From: Salvelinus alpinus
Lineage: Eukaryota > Chordata > Actinopteri > Salmoniformes > Salmonidae
Assembly: GCF_045679555.1 (NCBI RefSeq)
Contig: NC_092094.1
Span: forward strand, 12,781,612-12,845,611
DNA: 64,000 nucleotides
Reading direction: 5' to 3'
Part shown: positions 1 to 11,559 of the stretch, one piece after another
Position numbering within the stretch: position 1 is the first letter of the stretch
Layout of the letters: each line of letters starts with the position of its first letter
Translations under genes and position numbers: made by a program
Notes under the pieces: model-generated
The model's database searches: none
Told to the model about the DNA's origin: nothing
The model's input: the letters and a program-made list of their open reading frames with translations, nothing else

Positions 1-1083
1 GAGTTGCATCGTTGACTCGACGAAACATGGGTGTAGCGAAGCGCTGAAGTAATCAACTTCTATCCTAGAAGAGAACTTCTGGAGAAGCGTCATGGATTGC
101 TGGTCTTGTTTCGAGCGAGTCGCCAACTTCTCACTCACATAGAAAAGGGTATCAATCTGCCAAAGTCACTCCACGTTTTTGAAGAGCTCGGCGGACGGCG
201 AAACAGTAGTGGTGAGCAGGCACTGTTGTTCAGCTGGTGCTGTGTGCAAAAAACTAGTAGCACCTTGCTAGTACCAGCAGAGTTTGGTGTGGACTGCCAG
301 TGTAGCTGTATTGGTATCAGAAGGTGAAGCCTGTCTGAATCAATCAGCAGCAGAGGTTGAGCTTGGTCTACCAGTGGCAAAGGCAGCTTACGGAGGTGGT
401 CATATCGCTTTCGGAGAGCTGCTACTGGGAGGAGTGTTCAGAAAAGCCTAGGTAGGCTGTAGTGAATGCCTGACGTATCTGACAGTTCTTGAACGGTTTG
501 AGCAGGAGGGGACACCTCAAAGGTAACTGAGGCACCTTGCAGTTGCAAATCATCTTGTCGAACAGTCCTGAGGGTGAGTGTCTCAGGCTCAGAACTGACG
601 TTTAGTTGTTGAACAGAGTGTGGCAGGACGATGCTACGCTCCGAGCCATCGCTGAGCATTGCGTATGTCTCCAGGGCTCGGTCTCCATTGTGAAGTAAGA
701 CCTTCAAAACTTTCAGCATTACTTTCGCCGATCGTTTGGGTCTGTCCAGGTACACCTTGGTCGTAGGGACACTCACCATGAGCAGGCTTTTCTGGTTTTC
801 CAGTATGGCGTCATGAAGGACCGTTAGGTGCTGCTCTTTACATGTCTTGCATGGTCGTCTGAGGGTGCAAGCATCAGCTTTGTGGGATTGTTCGCACTTC
901 CAACATCTTTTTCCATCCTTTGTCCACTTGACGATCTGTCCTGTGTTCAGCTTCTTGAACTCATCACTTAAGTTGAGAAAGTGTTCTTTATTGTCACAGT
1001 GGGGGCGGCATGGCTGTATGGCTTGGGTCTGGATTTCTCCTTGGATTGAGCAGGCTCCTTGGGAAGACATGGCAATAAAATAG
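1..1083 (-). pseudogene. BEL/Pao retrotransposon gag-pol fragment (decayed)
   Basis: Read on the minus strand, 1070-438 is an open stretch of 210 codons. It begins with a Cys/His cluster (CWKC...C...C..C...H) typical of the zinc-knuckle region of BEL/Pao elements. It continues into an aspartic-protease-like segment around the residues AMLSDGSERS, where the family normally has an LDDGS-type active site. Downstream (437-1) similarity continues in broken frames: a segment around PLVDQAQPLLLIDSD resembles the end of the Pao protease domain, and further frames fit the start of reverse transcriptase. Frameshifts and stops show the copy is dead, and it runs off the left edge of the window. Family assignment is from remembered motif order, not a search. 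Confidence 0.72.
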
Positions 1084-1096
1084 GTAAATTCAAGAA

Positions 1097-1735
1097 GCCT
1101 GTTTGAGATTATTCACTCATTCTTCATTCAAACTAACAGGAAAAGGTTGATCTGGTGAATTTGGCCATTAGTTGGCAAGGCAATAATGGGCCGGGGGCCT
1201 CAATGAAAAGATGGGACAGTGTGTTAGAAATGCCGGGGCCGTTTACTGGTCAAGGGGAAAAGGGCAGGTGCTCAGCCATCCCTGAGACCCCTATTTGTGC
1301 ATGTGTCGGCTTTTAAACAACTTTCTTCCCCTTTGCTGCAAGAACGTATTTTGGCATATTAAGTTGAAATTCAACATTTTAACACTGTAATGGAGTATCC
1401 TTATTCTGAATTATGTCTGTTAGTGTAAAAGAGGATCCTTAATAGTCCATTTGTAATTTAGTTATGGTTTATTGATCAAATTGTGAAATGTATCAATGCG
1501 TGAAACTGACTGCTTGCAAGCCTGATAATTATGCCAGGCATGACTCTCTCTAGATAAGGTACTCTGTTTATTTTAGACAAGATTTCTCCACAGAAAAGTT
1601 AATATTTCAATTAGATCATTATAATTCAATAATATAATAATTCCAAGAAATGTTTACCCAGTGGCATCCTGAGGCATTGACAGATCACAAGAGAAGAAAA
1701 ACAACTCTCAATACACACAGTCACTAATCGCTAAC
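1097..1735. repeat. Direct repeat A, copy 1
   Basis: About 0.63 kb that recurs in the same orientation at 2665-3300 with many small differences. Both copies share the start (TTCATTCAAAC..ACAGG, then a GGTTGATCTGGTGAATTTGG block), a middle block around GTGCTCAGCCATCCCT, and the end CAGTGGCATCCTGAGGCATT. No coding potential is visible. It is probably an old interspersed repeat or a local duplication. Confidence 0.75.
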
Positions 1736-1871
1736 CCTGATTCTCCCACCTGTGAGTATATCAGAGGGTTGGGTACCGTGGCAGAAAAAATACACATTTC
1801 TGTTGCATAATGGACATAAATAAATATCTATTTGAGTGGTCTTTTATTTTGAAAACCCACATGAATACCCA

Positions 1872-2372
1872 CAGTTAACTGCCAAAATGAAGGAACCACT
1901 TGAGTAAATGAGGGATACAAAGTATATTGAAACCAGGTGCTTCCACACAGGTGTGGTTCCTAAGTTCATTCATCCCATCATGCTTAGGGTCATGTATAAA
2001 AATGCCCAGTGCCCATTATTTTGACTACCATAGCTAGAAGAGATCTCAGTGACTTTGAAAGAAGGGTCTCAAAGGAGTATAGTGGGTTTAAAGGGTGTTT
2101 GTGTGAGTCTCAGTCACCAGATCTCAACCAAATTGAGCTCTTATGGGAGATTCTAGAGCTGGTTATGAGACAGCGTTTTTTACCACCATCAACAAAACAC
2201 CAAATTATGGAATTTCTTGTGGAAGAATTGTGTTGCATGCCTCCAATAGAGTTCTAGAAACTTGTATAATCTACACCAAGGCGTATTGAAACAGTTTTGG
2301 TGGCTCCTGGTGGCCCAATGCCCTATTAAGACGCTTTATGTTGTTGTTTCATTGATTTTGGTAGTTACCTGT
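1872..2372 (+). mobile_element. Tc1-like transposon relic, internally deleted
   Basis: The ends form an imperfect inverted repeat: CAGTTAACTGCCAAAATGAA at the left and the complement of GTAGTTACC at the right, preceded by GATTTTG. Between them 2009-2257 encodes remnants of a Tc1/mariner transposase. There is an N-terminal piece (ARRDLSDFERR) fused by deletion to the C-terminal DDE piece (SPDLNQIELLWEIL, family consensus SPDLNPIEHLW). The middle of the transposase is missing, so the copy is non-functional. Confidence 0.7.
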
Positions 2373-2664
2373 AAATGTGTGATGAAAGTGTTATGAAGGG
2401 AAGGGGGAAAGGGGATACATAGTCAGTTGCACATCTGAATGCATTCTACCGAAATGTCTCTTCTGCAATTAACCCAACCCCTCTGGTTTCATCAGGTGTT
2501 ATTGATGCCTAATGTATCACCCCTTTAAATGAAGTGTTACCCATTGTTAAAAAAAAAAATAATGTTTTGTTTTTAAATTATTGATTCTATTTACATTGCC
2601 GAAAATGTGTCATCAAAGTCATTTCCCCCATTATGTCAGGGTTCAGCATGTCGGAGAACTCGGG

Positions 2665-3300
2665 AACAGAGATGTTTCACTCATTCTGCATTCAAACAAA
2701 CAGGTAAAGGTTGATCTGGTGAATTTGGCCATCAGTTGGCCAGAATAATGGGACGGGGCCTCAATAAAAAAAATGGGACAGTGTGTTACAAATGCTGGGG
2801 CTGATTTCTGGCCGAGGGCAAAATGGCAGGTGCTCAGCCATCCCTAGACCTCTAGATGTGCACGTGTCTGCATTTAAACAACATTCTTCCCCTTGCTGTA
2901 AGAGAGTATTTTGGCATATTAAGTTGAAATTCAATATTTTAACACTGTAAAGGAGTATCCTTATTCTGAATGATGTCTGTTTGTGTTACAGAAGGCCCTT
3001 AATAGTCCATTTATCATTAGGTTCCTTTGATTTCAGTTTATTAATCCTATTATGAAATGAATCAAATGTACAATGAGTAAAACTGGCTGCTTGCAAACAT
3101 GATAATTATGCCAGGCAGGACCTGCTTTAGGTCAAGTACTATGTTTACTTCAGACACGCCTTCTCCCGGATATCATCACAGAAAAGTAATTTATTCAATA
3201 AGATAATTCACTTAATAATAATTCCAGGGAATGTTTACCCAGTGGCATCCTGAGGCATTGACAGAATACAAACAACTCTCAATGCACACAGTCACTACGC
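2665..3300. repeat. Direct repeat A, copy 2
   Basis: Second copy of the sequence at 1097-1735, same orientation. The two copies differ by substitutions and short indels; for example copy 1 has an extra AGAGAAGAAA-type insertion near its end. A third, very short piece of the repeat's first 60 or so bases lies at 5008-5075. Confidence 0.75.
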
Positions 3301-3377
3301 TAGGGTTTAACATGTACTTGCAGAAAAAAAGGTACTGCATTGTACTTAAAGGGGTACAAACCCTTGTCACTGTAGTG

Positions 3378-3980
3378 CAGCGTTTACCAAACTCGGGGTC
3401 TTGACCCCATGTGGGGTTGCCGAATTGAACATGGGGTCGTGAGATAAACTCGCGCTTGGTTTATAGAACCTGGGTCAGTAACCGGTAGCCGCTAGATGTG
3501 TTTGTAATAAATCGAGCTGTTTCTGTTTTCTTCCTACAAATGTGGTCTTATCTTTTGAACGGTTTAAGTGGAAAATATTATCACCCAATCACTGAAAGAT
3601 GAGACTCTCAGGAACACATATGTGTTTTCTGTTCCACTCTTCAATGCCCACAAGCCTCCTTAGAACAGAATGGACAAGACAAGACACTAAATCAGACTGG
3701 AGGGAGAATGTTCTTTTCTACACTGAAAATCATACAAATCATTGCCTGATGATCTTCTGACCTGCCCAATACCTTTGTGATGCATTTCAGTCACTTCAAA
3801 CCAACCTTCCTTCAGATTGAATTGCTGTCAAAAGTACTGTCAGACTGATTTGTAATAGACTGTCATATCATCGCCCCAGTTAATATTGGCCGTTGATTAC
3901 ACAGATTTTTTACATGTTGGGGTCGCACATTTTTTTAAATCAAATTGGGTCGTGGGCCAAAAAAAGTTTGGGAACCCCTG
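3378..3980. mobile_element. hAT-type non-autonomous transposon
   Basis: The left end CAGCGTTTACCAAACTCGGG and the right end (reverse complement CAGGGGTTCCCAAACTTTTT) form a terminal inverted repeat of the CAG..CCAAACT type common in fish hAT elements. The flanks read CTGTAGTG (3370-3377) and CTGTAGCT (3981-3988), a decayed 8-bp target duplication matching at 6 of 8 positions, as expected for hAT. No transposase is encoded. Confidence 0.7.
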
Positions 3981-3990
3981 CTGTAGCTGT

Positions 3991-4155
3991 ACCCTATAAG
4001 GCCCTATAAGGTATATTGTACCATTAGTTATAGGTGAATATTTGTACCCTATAAGGCCCTATAAGGTATATTGTACCATTAGTTATAGGTGAATATTTGT
4101 ACCCTATAAGGCCCTATAAGGTATATTGTACCATTAGTTATAGGTGAATATTTGT
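3991..4155. repeat. Tandem repeat, 55-bp unit, three copies
   Basis: Three consecutive 55-bp units starting ACCCTATAAGGCCCTATAAG, at 3991, 4046 and 4101. They are identical as far as I can read. A fourth copy starts with ACCC at 4156 and then diverges. Identity this high suggests a recent local duplication. Confidence 0.9.
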
Positions 4156-5361
4156 ACCCTTGCAGGTTTTTCAAACCAGCACCTTAATCACCTTAATGGC
4201 TCTTAATCGAATGGATGAAGAGCCATTTATTTGGCTCCCTGATTTGCATACCTCTACTACTGCTTTTTGAGCCACAAACAACGATTCTCTGCAGTTCAGT
4301 TCAGAATCATTCTCTGCAGTTCACTTCAGAATCATTCTCTGAAGATGTTGAATTCTCACCGCAGAAACAATCAATATTGGGGAGAGTGCTTCATTCTGGG
4401 CCACTCTCATTTTTGCAGTGCGTAAACAACATTTCACGACTTGCAAACATTCAACACATAATGGTAGGCTACTTTTTTTGACTTTACATCAGAGATTTGC
4501 AATTTTTTCATGATTCTCTGTCAGTTTTTAAGCATTTTGAACAAAGAGCCACGTGGGAGCCAAATGAACATATCTTTTACATGAATGGAGCTAAATTATC
4601 CGGCTCACCGAAAATACTTTTTGCTCAGCACTTTATTGTCAAATGCTCTTATGTAAGCCTTTTTAAAGACTTCAGAACAGTTAGCAGACATAATCAAACT
4701 TTAATTAACATATCCTTAGATGACTTAAATTTGTACAATACTTCCTTTTGTGGGTGGCCAACAATAAGTAACTAAAAGCCATGACCCCACTAGGCCACAC
4801 CGCCAATGATTGTACCTTCACATAAAACATAATAGGTACAAACATGTACCATAATACTAGATTATCTGCACATGTACCCTAAAAGATATCGAACCTCTAA
4901 AGGTACATTATGTGTAATTTGATATTTTTATACCCCAGGGAACAAGACTGTACCCTAACCGTACCCATTTTCTCCGTGTGTAGGAAAACGTTTGGTACAG
5001 AGAGGGTTCTTATTCTGCATTCAAACAAACAGATCAAGGATCATCTGGTGAATTTGGCCATCGTCTGTGGTGGTTCTTGTTAAAAGGCCTGGAGGGCTGA
5101 TCACCATGCAGTGGTCTTAGGGCCTTAAGTAGGCATGTAACACGTTTTCCTTCACAGCTGTTTCAGGGAAGCAAACAGAGTTAATACAAACCAACCTGTC
5201 TCTGAAAAACCTATTTAAAGGAGAGGAGGAATAGGTCGAATTTAGGACACGGAGAGAGACCCAGTGAAGTTCTTTGAAGATCTCTGAAAAAGTGAAGCTA
5301 CAACTGAAGATTTCAAAAGGTGAGATTTCAACAGTTATTAATTTAAAACTGCACCTGTCTG

Positions 5362-5486
5362 CATTCCAATTGGTACCCTACTCCCTATGTAGTGAGCTAC
5401 TTTTGAAAAGGGCCCATAGGGCCTACAGTATGTGTTCCTTGTCAAAGTAGTGCACTACATAGGGAATATGGTGACATTTAGGAAGC
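5362..5486. mobile_element. Palindromic MITE, copy 1
   Basis: An imperfect palindrome. CCCTACTCCCTATGTAGTG on the left pairs with CACTACATAGGGAATATGG on the right around a GGGCCCATAGGGCC centre. A second copy with the same layout is at 41095-41205. This short fold-back repeat is very common in salmonid genomes. Confidence 0.7.
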
Positions 5487-5589
5487 ATACATTTTCCTGT
5501 GTGCTAGGCTATTCTATTGTATGTGGTTGAAGGGTGTTGAATGAGAGATTCCTGTTTTTTTTCCATGTGAGCACAGAGTGAAATGCAGA

Positions 5590-6062
5590 GGCGATCAACG
5601 CTGTTATAATGGAAACTACTGGCAAATACAACTCAACCCAAACTCATCTGCCAAACTTACGATGGGGGAAAGCTGCATGTTATGTACCCAGTAGGTCCCT
5701 CTGGCCCTCTGGCACTGGCCTTTTAACTATCCCACACCTAGGACCAAGAGGCATGGAGAGGCAGCCTTTAGTTACTAAGCCCCCAGCCTCTGGAATAGTC
5801 AGCCAGAGAACCTGAGGGGGGCCGAAACTGTGGACATATTTAAAAGAGATCTTAAAACACACTTTTTTACCTCTGCTTTTCCTTAGGTCGTTTTTTAGTT
5901 GTTCAGTTTGTGTAATTATTTTGTTTTTATCTTATATTTGTTGTGAAGTAAATATTTCAGCTTTTATTTTCATTGTTCTTTATTTGTTTTTTTCCTGTAA
6001 AGCACATTGTGCTGCATTCCATGTCTGAAATGTGCTGTATAAATAAAGCTTGATTTGATTTA
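5590..6062 (+). mobile_element. LINE (L2-like) 3' end
   Basis: The frames through 5680-5870 encode a broken version of the typical C-terminus of a fish LINE reverse transcriptase protein (a short segment like ETVDIFKRDLKTHFF). This is followed by a 3' untranslated tail containing TGTAAAGCACATTGTGCTGC and AAATGTGCTGTATAAATAAA, and ending in TTGATTTGATTT. That layout, with a short tandem tail, matches L2-type LINEs. The 5' truncation is typical of LINE copies. Confidence 0.6.
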
Positions 6063-6189
6063 CGTGGGCAGCAAGGTGGGGTTCAGGCGCTCGTGAAAAC
6101 CCACTGTCAATATGCCCTGTTCATTCATTGTTATGCCCACAAACTAATTTTAGTTTAGGCACAGGGGACAAACAATATTCAAAACGCAA

Positions 6190-9110
6190 AAAAACTTTTT
6201 GCATCCATTGACAATTTTACCCATCATGCATTTTACAGACATGCTTACTGAGGTTGACAATACCATTCGGTTACCGGGAGGCTGTGCAACTCATAGGAAC
6301 TTCAAAAGTAGAGCAGTGCATGCTGTGCACGAAGGCCAGAGATCATTGGACACTGTTTTTGATCGGATCATTACTGAGCCCAGCTGTGATAAAGATTCAA
6401 TCGCCCAGAGCAGTGCTCTGAAACAGAAACTGAAGGACTTCATGTTAATTGTTTTAGTTGGTGTTTGAGGCCATTTTTTGATTCACCGAACAACTGTTTC
6501 AGGCCCTACAGAGCAAATCTCTTGACGTAAGACATTCTTGTGTACAGGTAGATGGGACACTGAATGCATTGAAAGCCATCAGAAGTGATGCTAAGTTTCA
6601 AGGGATAGATGACAACACTGTTCAGGCTGTTGGAATGGAAGATGAAAAACTCAAAAGATGCCACGGTGGCTGGGATGACTATGAGCTCAACCACCGGGAC
6701 AACGCTGACAATGACCTAGGCTTCCTGGACAGATACCGACGACTGTACTTCAAAATACTCAATGGAATCATACTACACATGACCCAGAGGACTGCTGACA
6801 TAAAGAGCCTCAACTTTTTCCATGTTCTTGATCATGGGTAATTTCCTGAGTACTCAAAGCAAGAGGGGTTTCCTGATAGAGTACTGATAGAGTACTCACA
6901 CAGCTGTCCCAGACGTACCCTTTCTTTGACAACCAGAGATTGAAAAATGAGCTGCAGGTAGTCTATGCTGATGCCTTCTTTAACTTCTAATTGGTCCCAA
7001 TCCCGGATCCGGGAGCACCCCCATCAGTAAAAAAGCTGACTAGCATAGCCTAGCATAGCGTCACAAGTAAATACTAGCATCTAAATATCATTAAATCACA
7101 AGTCCAAGACACCAGATGAAAGATACACATCTTGTGAATCCAGCCATCATTTCTGATTTTTTAAATGTTTTACAGGGAAGACACAATATGTAAATCTATT
7201 AGCTAACCACGATAGCAAAAGACACAACTTTATTTTTCCACAATTTTTTTCCTGCATCACAATTAGCTATCACAATTTCGACCAAATAAAGATATAAATA
7301 GCCACTAACCAAGAAACAACTTCATCAGATGACAGTCTGATAACATATTTATTGTATAGCATATGTTTTGTTCGAAAAATTTGCATATTTCAGGTATAAA
7401 TCACAGTTCTACATTGCAGCTGCAATCTGAAATAGTGCCGAAGCAGCCAGAATAATTACAGAGACCAACGTCAAATACCTAAATACTCATCATAAAACTT
7501 TTCTGAAAAATACACAGCGTACAGCAAATGAAAGACCAACATCTTGTGAATCCAGCCAATATTTCAGATTTTTTAAGTGTTTTACAGTGAAAACACAATA
7601 TAGCATTATATTAGCTTACCACAATAGCCAGAAACACAAGCCGTTTACCAGCAGCAAAGGTTAGCGATCCTAACAAACCAACAAAAGATATATAATTTTT
7701 GACTAACCTTCATATACTTCATCAGATGACAGTCCTGTAACATCATATTACACAATGCATATAGGATTTGTTCGAAAATGTGCATATTTAACGGCACAAA
7801 TTGTGGTTATACAATGTGATTAGTAGTCAACTTCAAGCAATCTGTCCGGCGCCATCTTGGAGAGGCACCTAATCTAATCGATAACTAATCATAAACTTGA
7901 CTAAAAAATACAGGTTGGACAGCAAATGAAAGATATATTAGTTCTTAATGTAATCGCTGTGTTAGATTTTTAAAATTAACGTTACTATGATATACAGCGT
8001 GCGCTAAAGCGAGACCGCACCGCAATTCATGGCGGAATTATTGTTTCACATTTTTCAACATAAATACGAATTAATAGCATAAAGACCTCTTACTATTTGT
8101 TGAGCTTCCATCAGAATCTTGGGCAAGGTGTCCTTTGTCCAGAACAATCGTCTTTTGGTTGAAAGATGTCCTCTTCAACCGTGTAATTAGCAGCTAACGT
8201 TAGCCATATGCCGGAGAGGTGTCCAACTCGCGACGACGCATGACAAAGAAATTCCAGAAAATCGCAATAAACTGCTATAAACTGCTATAAGTCGGTTTAA
8301 ATTAACTACCTTATGAAGTTTTTAAGACAAAAAACAAATTAAATCAGAGCCGGAGATATAGAACTGCTAAACCGAAAGCTTTTCAGTACGCCATGCTTGG
8401 TGTCCCTCCTGCGTCAGGCCCCGCGTCGAAAAGGTCGGTCCTTCCGTTCCAAGAGGATTTATACTCCCCCAGATGGTGCTATCCACTCCATTCAAAGTCT
8501 CACCGCTTACTGACATCTAGGGGAAGGCGTATGCAGTGCATGTAGCCCCATAGCTTACAAGGGAATTTATAAACCGACCCTGGAACAGAGACCTCGATTT
8601 CAGAAATCTCACTTCTTGACAGGAAGTGAGCTGCAGAATGAGTTCTGTTTCACTCAGAGAAATAATTCAAACGGTTTTAGAAACTAGAGAGTGTTTTCTA
8701 TCCAATAGTAATAATAATATGCATATTGTACGAGCAAGAATTGAGTACGAGGCAGTTTAATTTGGGAACGAATTTTTTTCAAAGTGTTAACAGCACCCCC
8801 TATTGAGAAAAGGTTTTAACAAACCACCAGATGAGCTGCTGCAATCACTTGTGAAAAATGACCTGACCACCACTTTACCCGAGGTATGCAAGCTCCTGAA
8901 ACTAATGCTCACCATCACTGTTACAAGTACGTCAGCTGAAAGGTCATTTTCCTGTCTGAAAATGATTAAAACTTACTGTACTTGCGCTATAGCTGTGGAC
9001 AAGAGAGAATCACGCATTTGTCAAAAATGTCAATGGAAACGTGTGGGCAGCATGATCTTAAGTCCAGCGGAGTACTGTATGACAAAGTCATTGACCCTTT
9101 TGGGGTAGGG
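6190..9110 (+). pseudogene. hAT transposase relic (ZMYM1-like type), interrupted
   Basis: Coding similarity to the ZMYM1-like branch of hAT transposases runs in several frames. Segments are 6199-6468 (RAVHAVHEGQRSLDTVFD), 6485-6840 (LNALKAIRSDAKFQGI type, then a long Asp/Asn-rich stretch) and 6840-6985. After an insertion at 6984-8815 it resumes at 8816-9108 with the C-terminal dimerisation region (TSTSAERSFSCLKMIKTY). Frameshifts and stops occur near 6468, 6840 and 6950. The reading resumes exactly across the insertion, which dates the insertion as later than this copy. The zinc-finger N-terminus is not recognisable. Confidence 0.7.
6984..8815. mobile_element. TTAA-flanked non-autonomous element inserted in a hAT relic
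   Basis: Flanked by TTAA at 6980-6983 and at 8816-8819, which suggests a duplicated TTAA target as in piggyBac-type insertion. The right end reads (reverse complement) AACCTTTTCTCAATAGGGGG. The interior is non-coding. It contains an internal duplication: a block around CATCTTGTGAATCCAGCCA occurs near 7126 and again near 7540, about 410 bp apart, with a degraded third start near 7920. A second element with TTAA flanks and a similar right end lies at 34742-35682. The superfamily is inferred only from the flanks. Confidence 0.55.
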
Positions 9111-9228
9111 TGAGTCAACATTTTCTCTTTGCACACACGCACACACAAATTGATTAGACTTGATTATTTTTGGTGTTTTTAAATTGCCATTGTATTAAAC
9201 TAGGCATATACTTGATGTTGTTTAAATA

Positions 9229-10538
9229 TCGGAAAGTATTCAGACCCCTTGACTTTTTCCACATTTTGTTACATTACAGCCTTATTCTAAAATGGATTAA
9301 ATAAATAAAAATACTCACAATACCCAGAGCAAAAACCAAGCCATGAGGTCAAAGGAATTGTCTGTTGAACTCCGAGACAGGATTATGTTGAGGCACAGAT
9401 CTGGGGAAGAGTACCATAAACTTTCTGCAGCATTGAAGGTCCCCAAGAGCATAGTGGCTTCCATCATTCTTAAATGGAAGAAGTTTGGAACCACCAAGAC
9501 TCTTCCTAGAACTGGCCGCTCTGCCAAACAGCAATCGGGGGAGAAGGGCTTTGGTCAGGGAGGTGACCAAGAACCCGATGATCACTCTGACAAAACTCCA
9601 GAGTTCCTCTATGGAGATGGGAGAACCTTCCAGAAGGACAACCATCTCTGCAGCACTCCACCAATCAGACCTTTATGGTAGAGTGGCAAGACGGAAGCCA
9701 CTACTCAGTAAAAGGCACATGACAGCCTGCTTGGAGTTTGCCAAAAGGCACCTAAAGACTCTCACTCCATGAGAAACAAGATTCTCTGGTCTGATGAAAC
9801 CAAGATTGAACTCTTTGGCCTGAATGCCAAGCGTCACATCTGGAGGAAACCTGGCACCATCCCTATGGTGAAGCATGGTGGTAGCAACATCATGCTGTGG
9901 GGGATGTTTTTCAGCGGCAGGGACTGGGAGACTAGTCAGGATTGAGGCAAAGATGAACGGAGCAAAGTACAGATGATGAAAACCAGCTCCAGAGCGCTCA
10001 GGACCTCATACACTGGTGCGAAGGTTCACCTTCCAACAGGACAACGACCCTAAGCACACAGCCAAGACAACACAGGAGTGGCTTCGGTACAAGTCTCTGA
10101 ATGTCCTTGAGTGGGCCAGCCAGAGGCCGGACTTGAACCAGATCGAACATCTCTGGAGAGATCTGAAAATAGTTGTGCAGCAACGCTCCCATCCAACCTG
10201 ACAGAGCTTGAAAGGATCTGCAGAGAAGAATGGGAGAAACTCCCCAAATACAGGTGTGCCAAGCTTGTAGCGTCATACCCAAGAATACTCAAGGCTGTAA
10301 TCGCTGCCTAAGGTGCTGTAACAAAGTACTGAGTAAAGGGTCTGAATACTTATGTAAATGTCATATTTCAGGTTTTTATTTTTAATAAATTAGCAGAAAG
10401 TTCTAAAAACCTGTTTTTGTTTTGTCATTATGGGGTATTGTGTGTAGATTGATGAGGGGGGAAAAGCAATGTAATATATTTTAGAATAAGGCTGTAACGT
10501 AACTATGAGGGAAAAGTAAAGGGTTCTGAATGCACTGT
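9229..10538 (+). mobile_element. Tc1-like transposon, near full length, dead
   Basis: About 1.3 kb bounded by long inverted repeats. The left end reads GGAAAGTATTCAGACCCCTT and then ATTTTGTTACATTACAGCCT. The right end is its complement, with ATTTTAGAATAAGGCTGTAA and then GGGTTCTGAATGCACTGTA. Target TA dinucleotides flank both ends. It sits in the 3' flank of the hAT relic. The inner end matches the Tc1-derived MITE at 30811-31009 in ckap5 intron 15. Confidence 0.85.
9343..10311 (+). pseudogene. Tc1/mariner transposase pseudogene
   Basis: The frame opens with MRSKELSVELRDRIMLRHRS, the paired-type helix-turn-helix start of Tc1 transposases. It proceeds through a second DNA-binding part (SKRHMTACLEFAKRH) and ends with DDE-domain pieces in different frames: [11 protein letters not shown] at 10020-10060, [15 protein letters not shown] at 10125-10170 and a C-terminal ELERICREEWEKLP at 10205-10245. 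At least three frame changes and several stops (near 9535, 9770, 9930 and 10200) make it non-functional. Confidence 0.85.
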
Positions 10539-11040
10539 ATATTATTGTGATGAGTCAGTGTGAATGTGCTCGTTGAGATGCTGCCTCTGCCGGAGAGGCA
10601 CTGTCCAACTGATGGTGCTGGTAGCATATGCTGTGCTCTCCGGTAACTCTCTGTGGTCCTGAATCAATAGTTAGAGTGCTCGGAGTCTGTTTTAATGCAC
10701 ATCTTGGGGTCACCACAGGTTAACATCAGTATTCCGGGGGCTTCTCCCTATAGTTAGCCTACAACATGTCCAAGTTGAAGTGCATTGCGGTTGTATTTCC
10801 CATTAGGCTATTTTAATCTTCCTGCTTCTGAAATCATTTTAGCAAGGATGCTATTATAACTTGTGCAAACCGATGGTGAAATGAAATTTGCTAACTAACT
10901 TTAACTTGCGTTTGACCATGCTGTTTAGGTCATCTAACTGTTTGTTGCATGCAATATTTTCTTTTTGGACTTAAACGGGATAGATGTTGCTCTCTGGTTT
11001 TAACTGTGATGAAACACAAACATATGTGGTTGAATTTATT
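10539..11040. other. Non-coding stretch, nothing recognised
   Basis: About 500 bases without a supported gene, probably the remaining 3' flank of the hAT relic interrupted by the Tc1 element. No inverted repeat, tandem repeat or RNA gene was seen. Confidence 0.5.
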
Positions 11041-11044
11041 CTGC

Positions 11045-11555
11045 CTAGTAGTGTAAAGTACCTAAAGTAAAAATAGTTTTTTTGGGTATCTGTACTTTAC
11101 TTTACTATTAATATTTTTTACAACTTTTACTTCACTACATTCCTAAAAAAAAGTATGTACTTTTTACTCCATACATTTTCCTTGACACCCAAAAGTACTA
11201 GTTACATTTTGAATGCTTAGCAGGACAGGAAAATTGTCAAATACACACACTTAACAAGAGAAAATCCTTGGTCATCACTACTGCCTCTGATCTGGCGGAC
11301 TAACTAAACACATGCTTAGTTTGTAAATTATGTCTGAGAGTTGGAGTGTGCCTTTGGCTATCCTTAAATGTAAAAATAAATAGAAAATGTGGTTTGTCTG
11401 CTTTCCTTAATATAAGGAATTTGAAATTATTAATACGTTTTAGCAATTACATTTTCTTTTGAAACTTAAGTATATTTCAAACTAAATAATTTTTTACTTC
11501 TACTCAAGTTGTATTTTACTGGGTGACTTTCACTTTTACTTGACCAAAAATATTA
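11045..11555. mobile_element. Probable non-autonomous DNA transposon (AT-rich)
   Basis: The sequence opens with GTAAAGTACCTAAAGTAAAA and closes with TATTTTACTGGGTGACTTTC followed by ACTTTTACTTG. That gives an imperfect inverted terminal structure of AGTAAAA/TTTTACT motifs. The body is AT-rich and non-coding. It resembles a fish repeat I have seen widely, but superfamily and precise ends are uncertain. Confidence 0.45.
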
Positions 11556-11559
11556 TTAA

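Larger units (their letters stand above)
3310..4982. mobile_element. Probable non-autonomous DNA element with GTACC-rich ends
   Basis: Both ends are rich in GGTAC/GTACC motifs in opposite orientation. The left end has CAGAAAAAAAGGTACTG and GGGGTACAAACCC; the right end has GTACCCTAACCGTACCCATT followed by TTCTCC. This gives an imperfect terminal inverted repeat. The interior contains a hAT insertion (3378-3980), a 55-bp tandem repeat (3991-4155) and non-coding sequence from 4200 to 4900. The exact boundaries and superfamily are uncertain. Short open frames inside (4215-4481, 4497-4775) resemble nothing I know. Confidence 0.45.
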
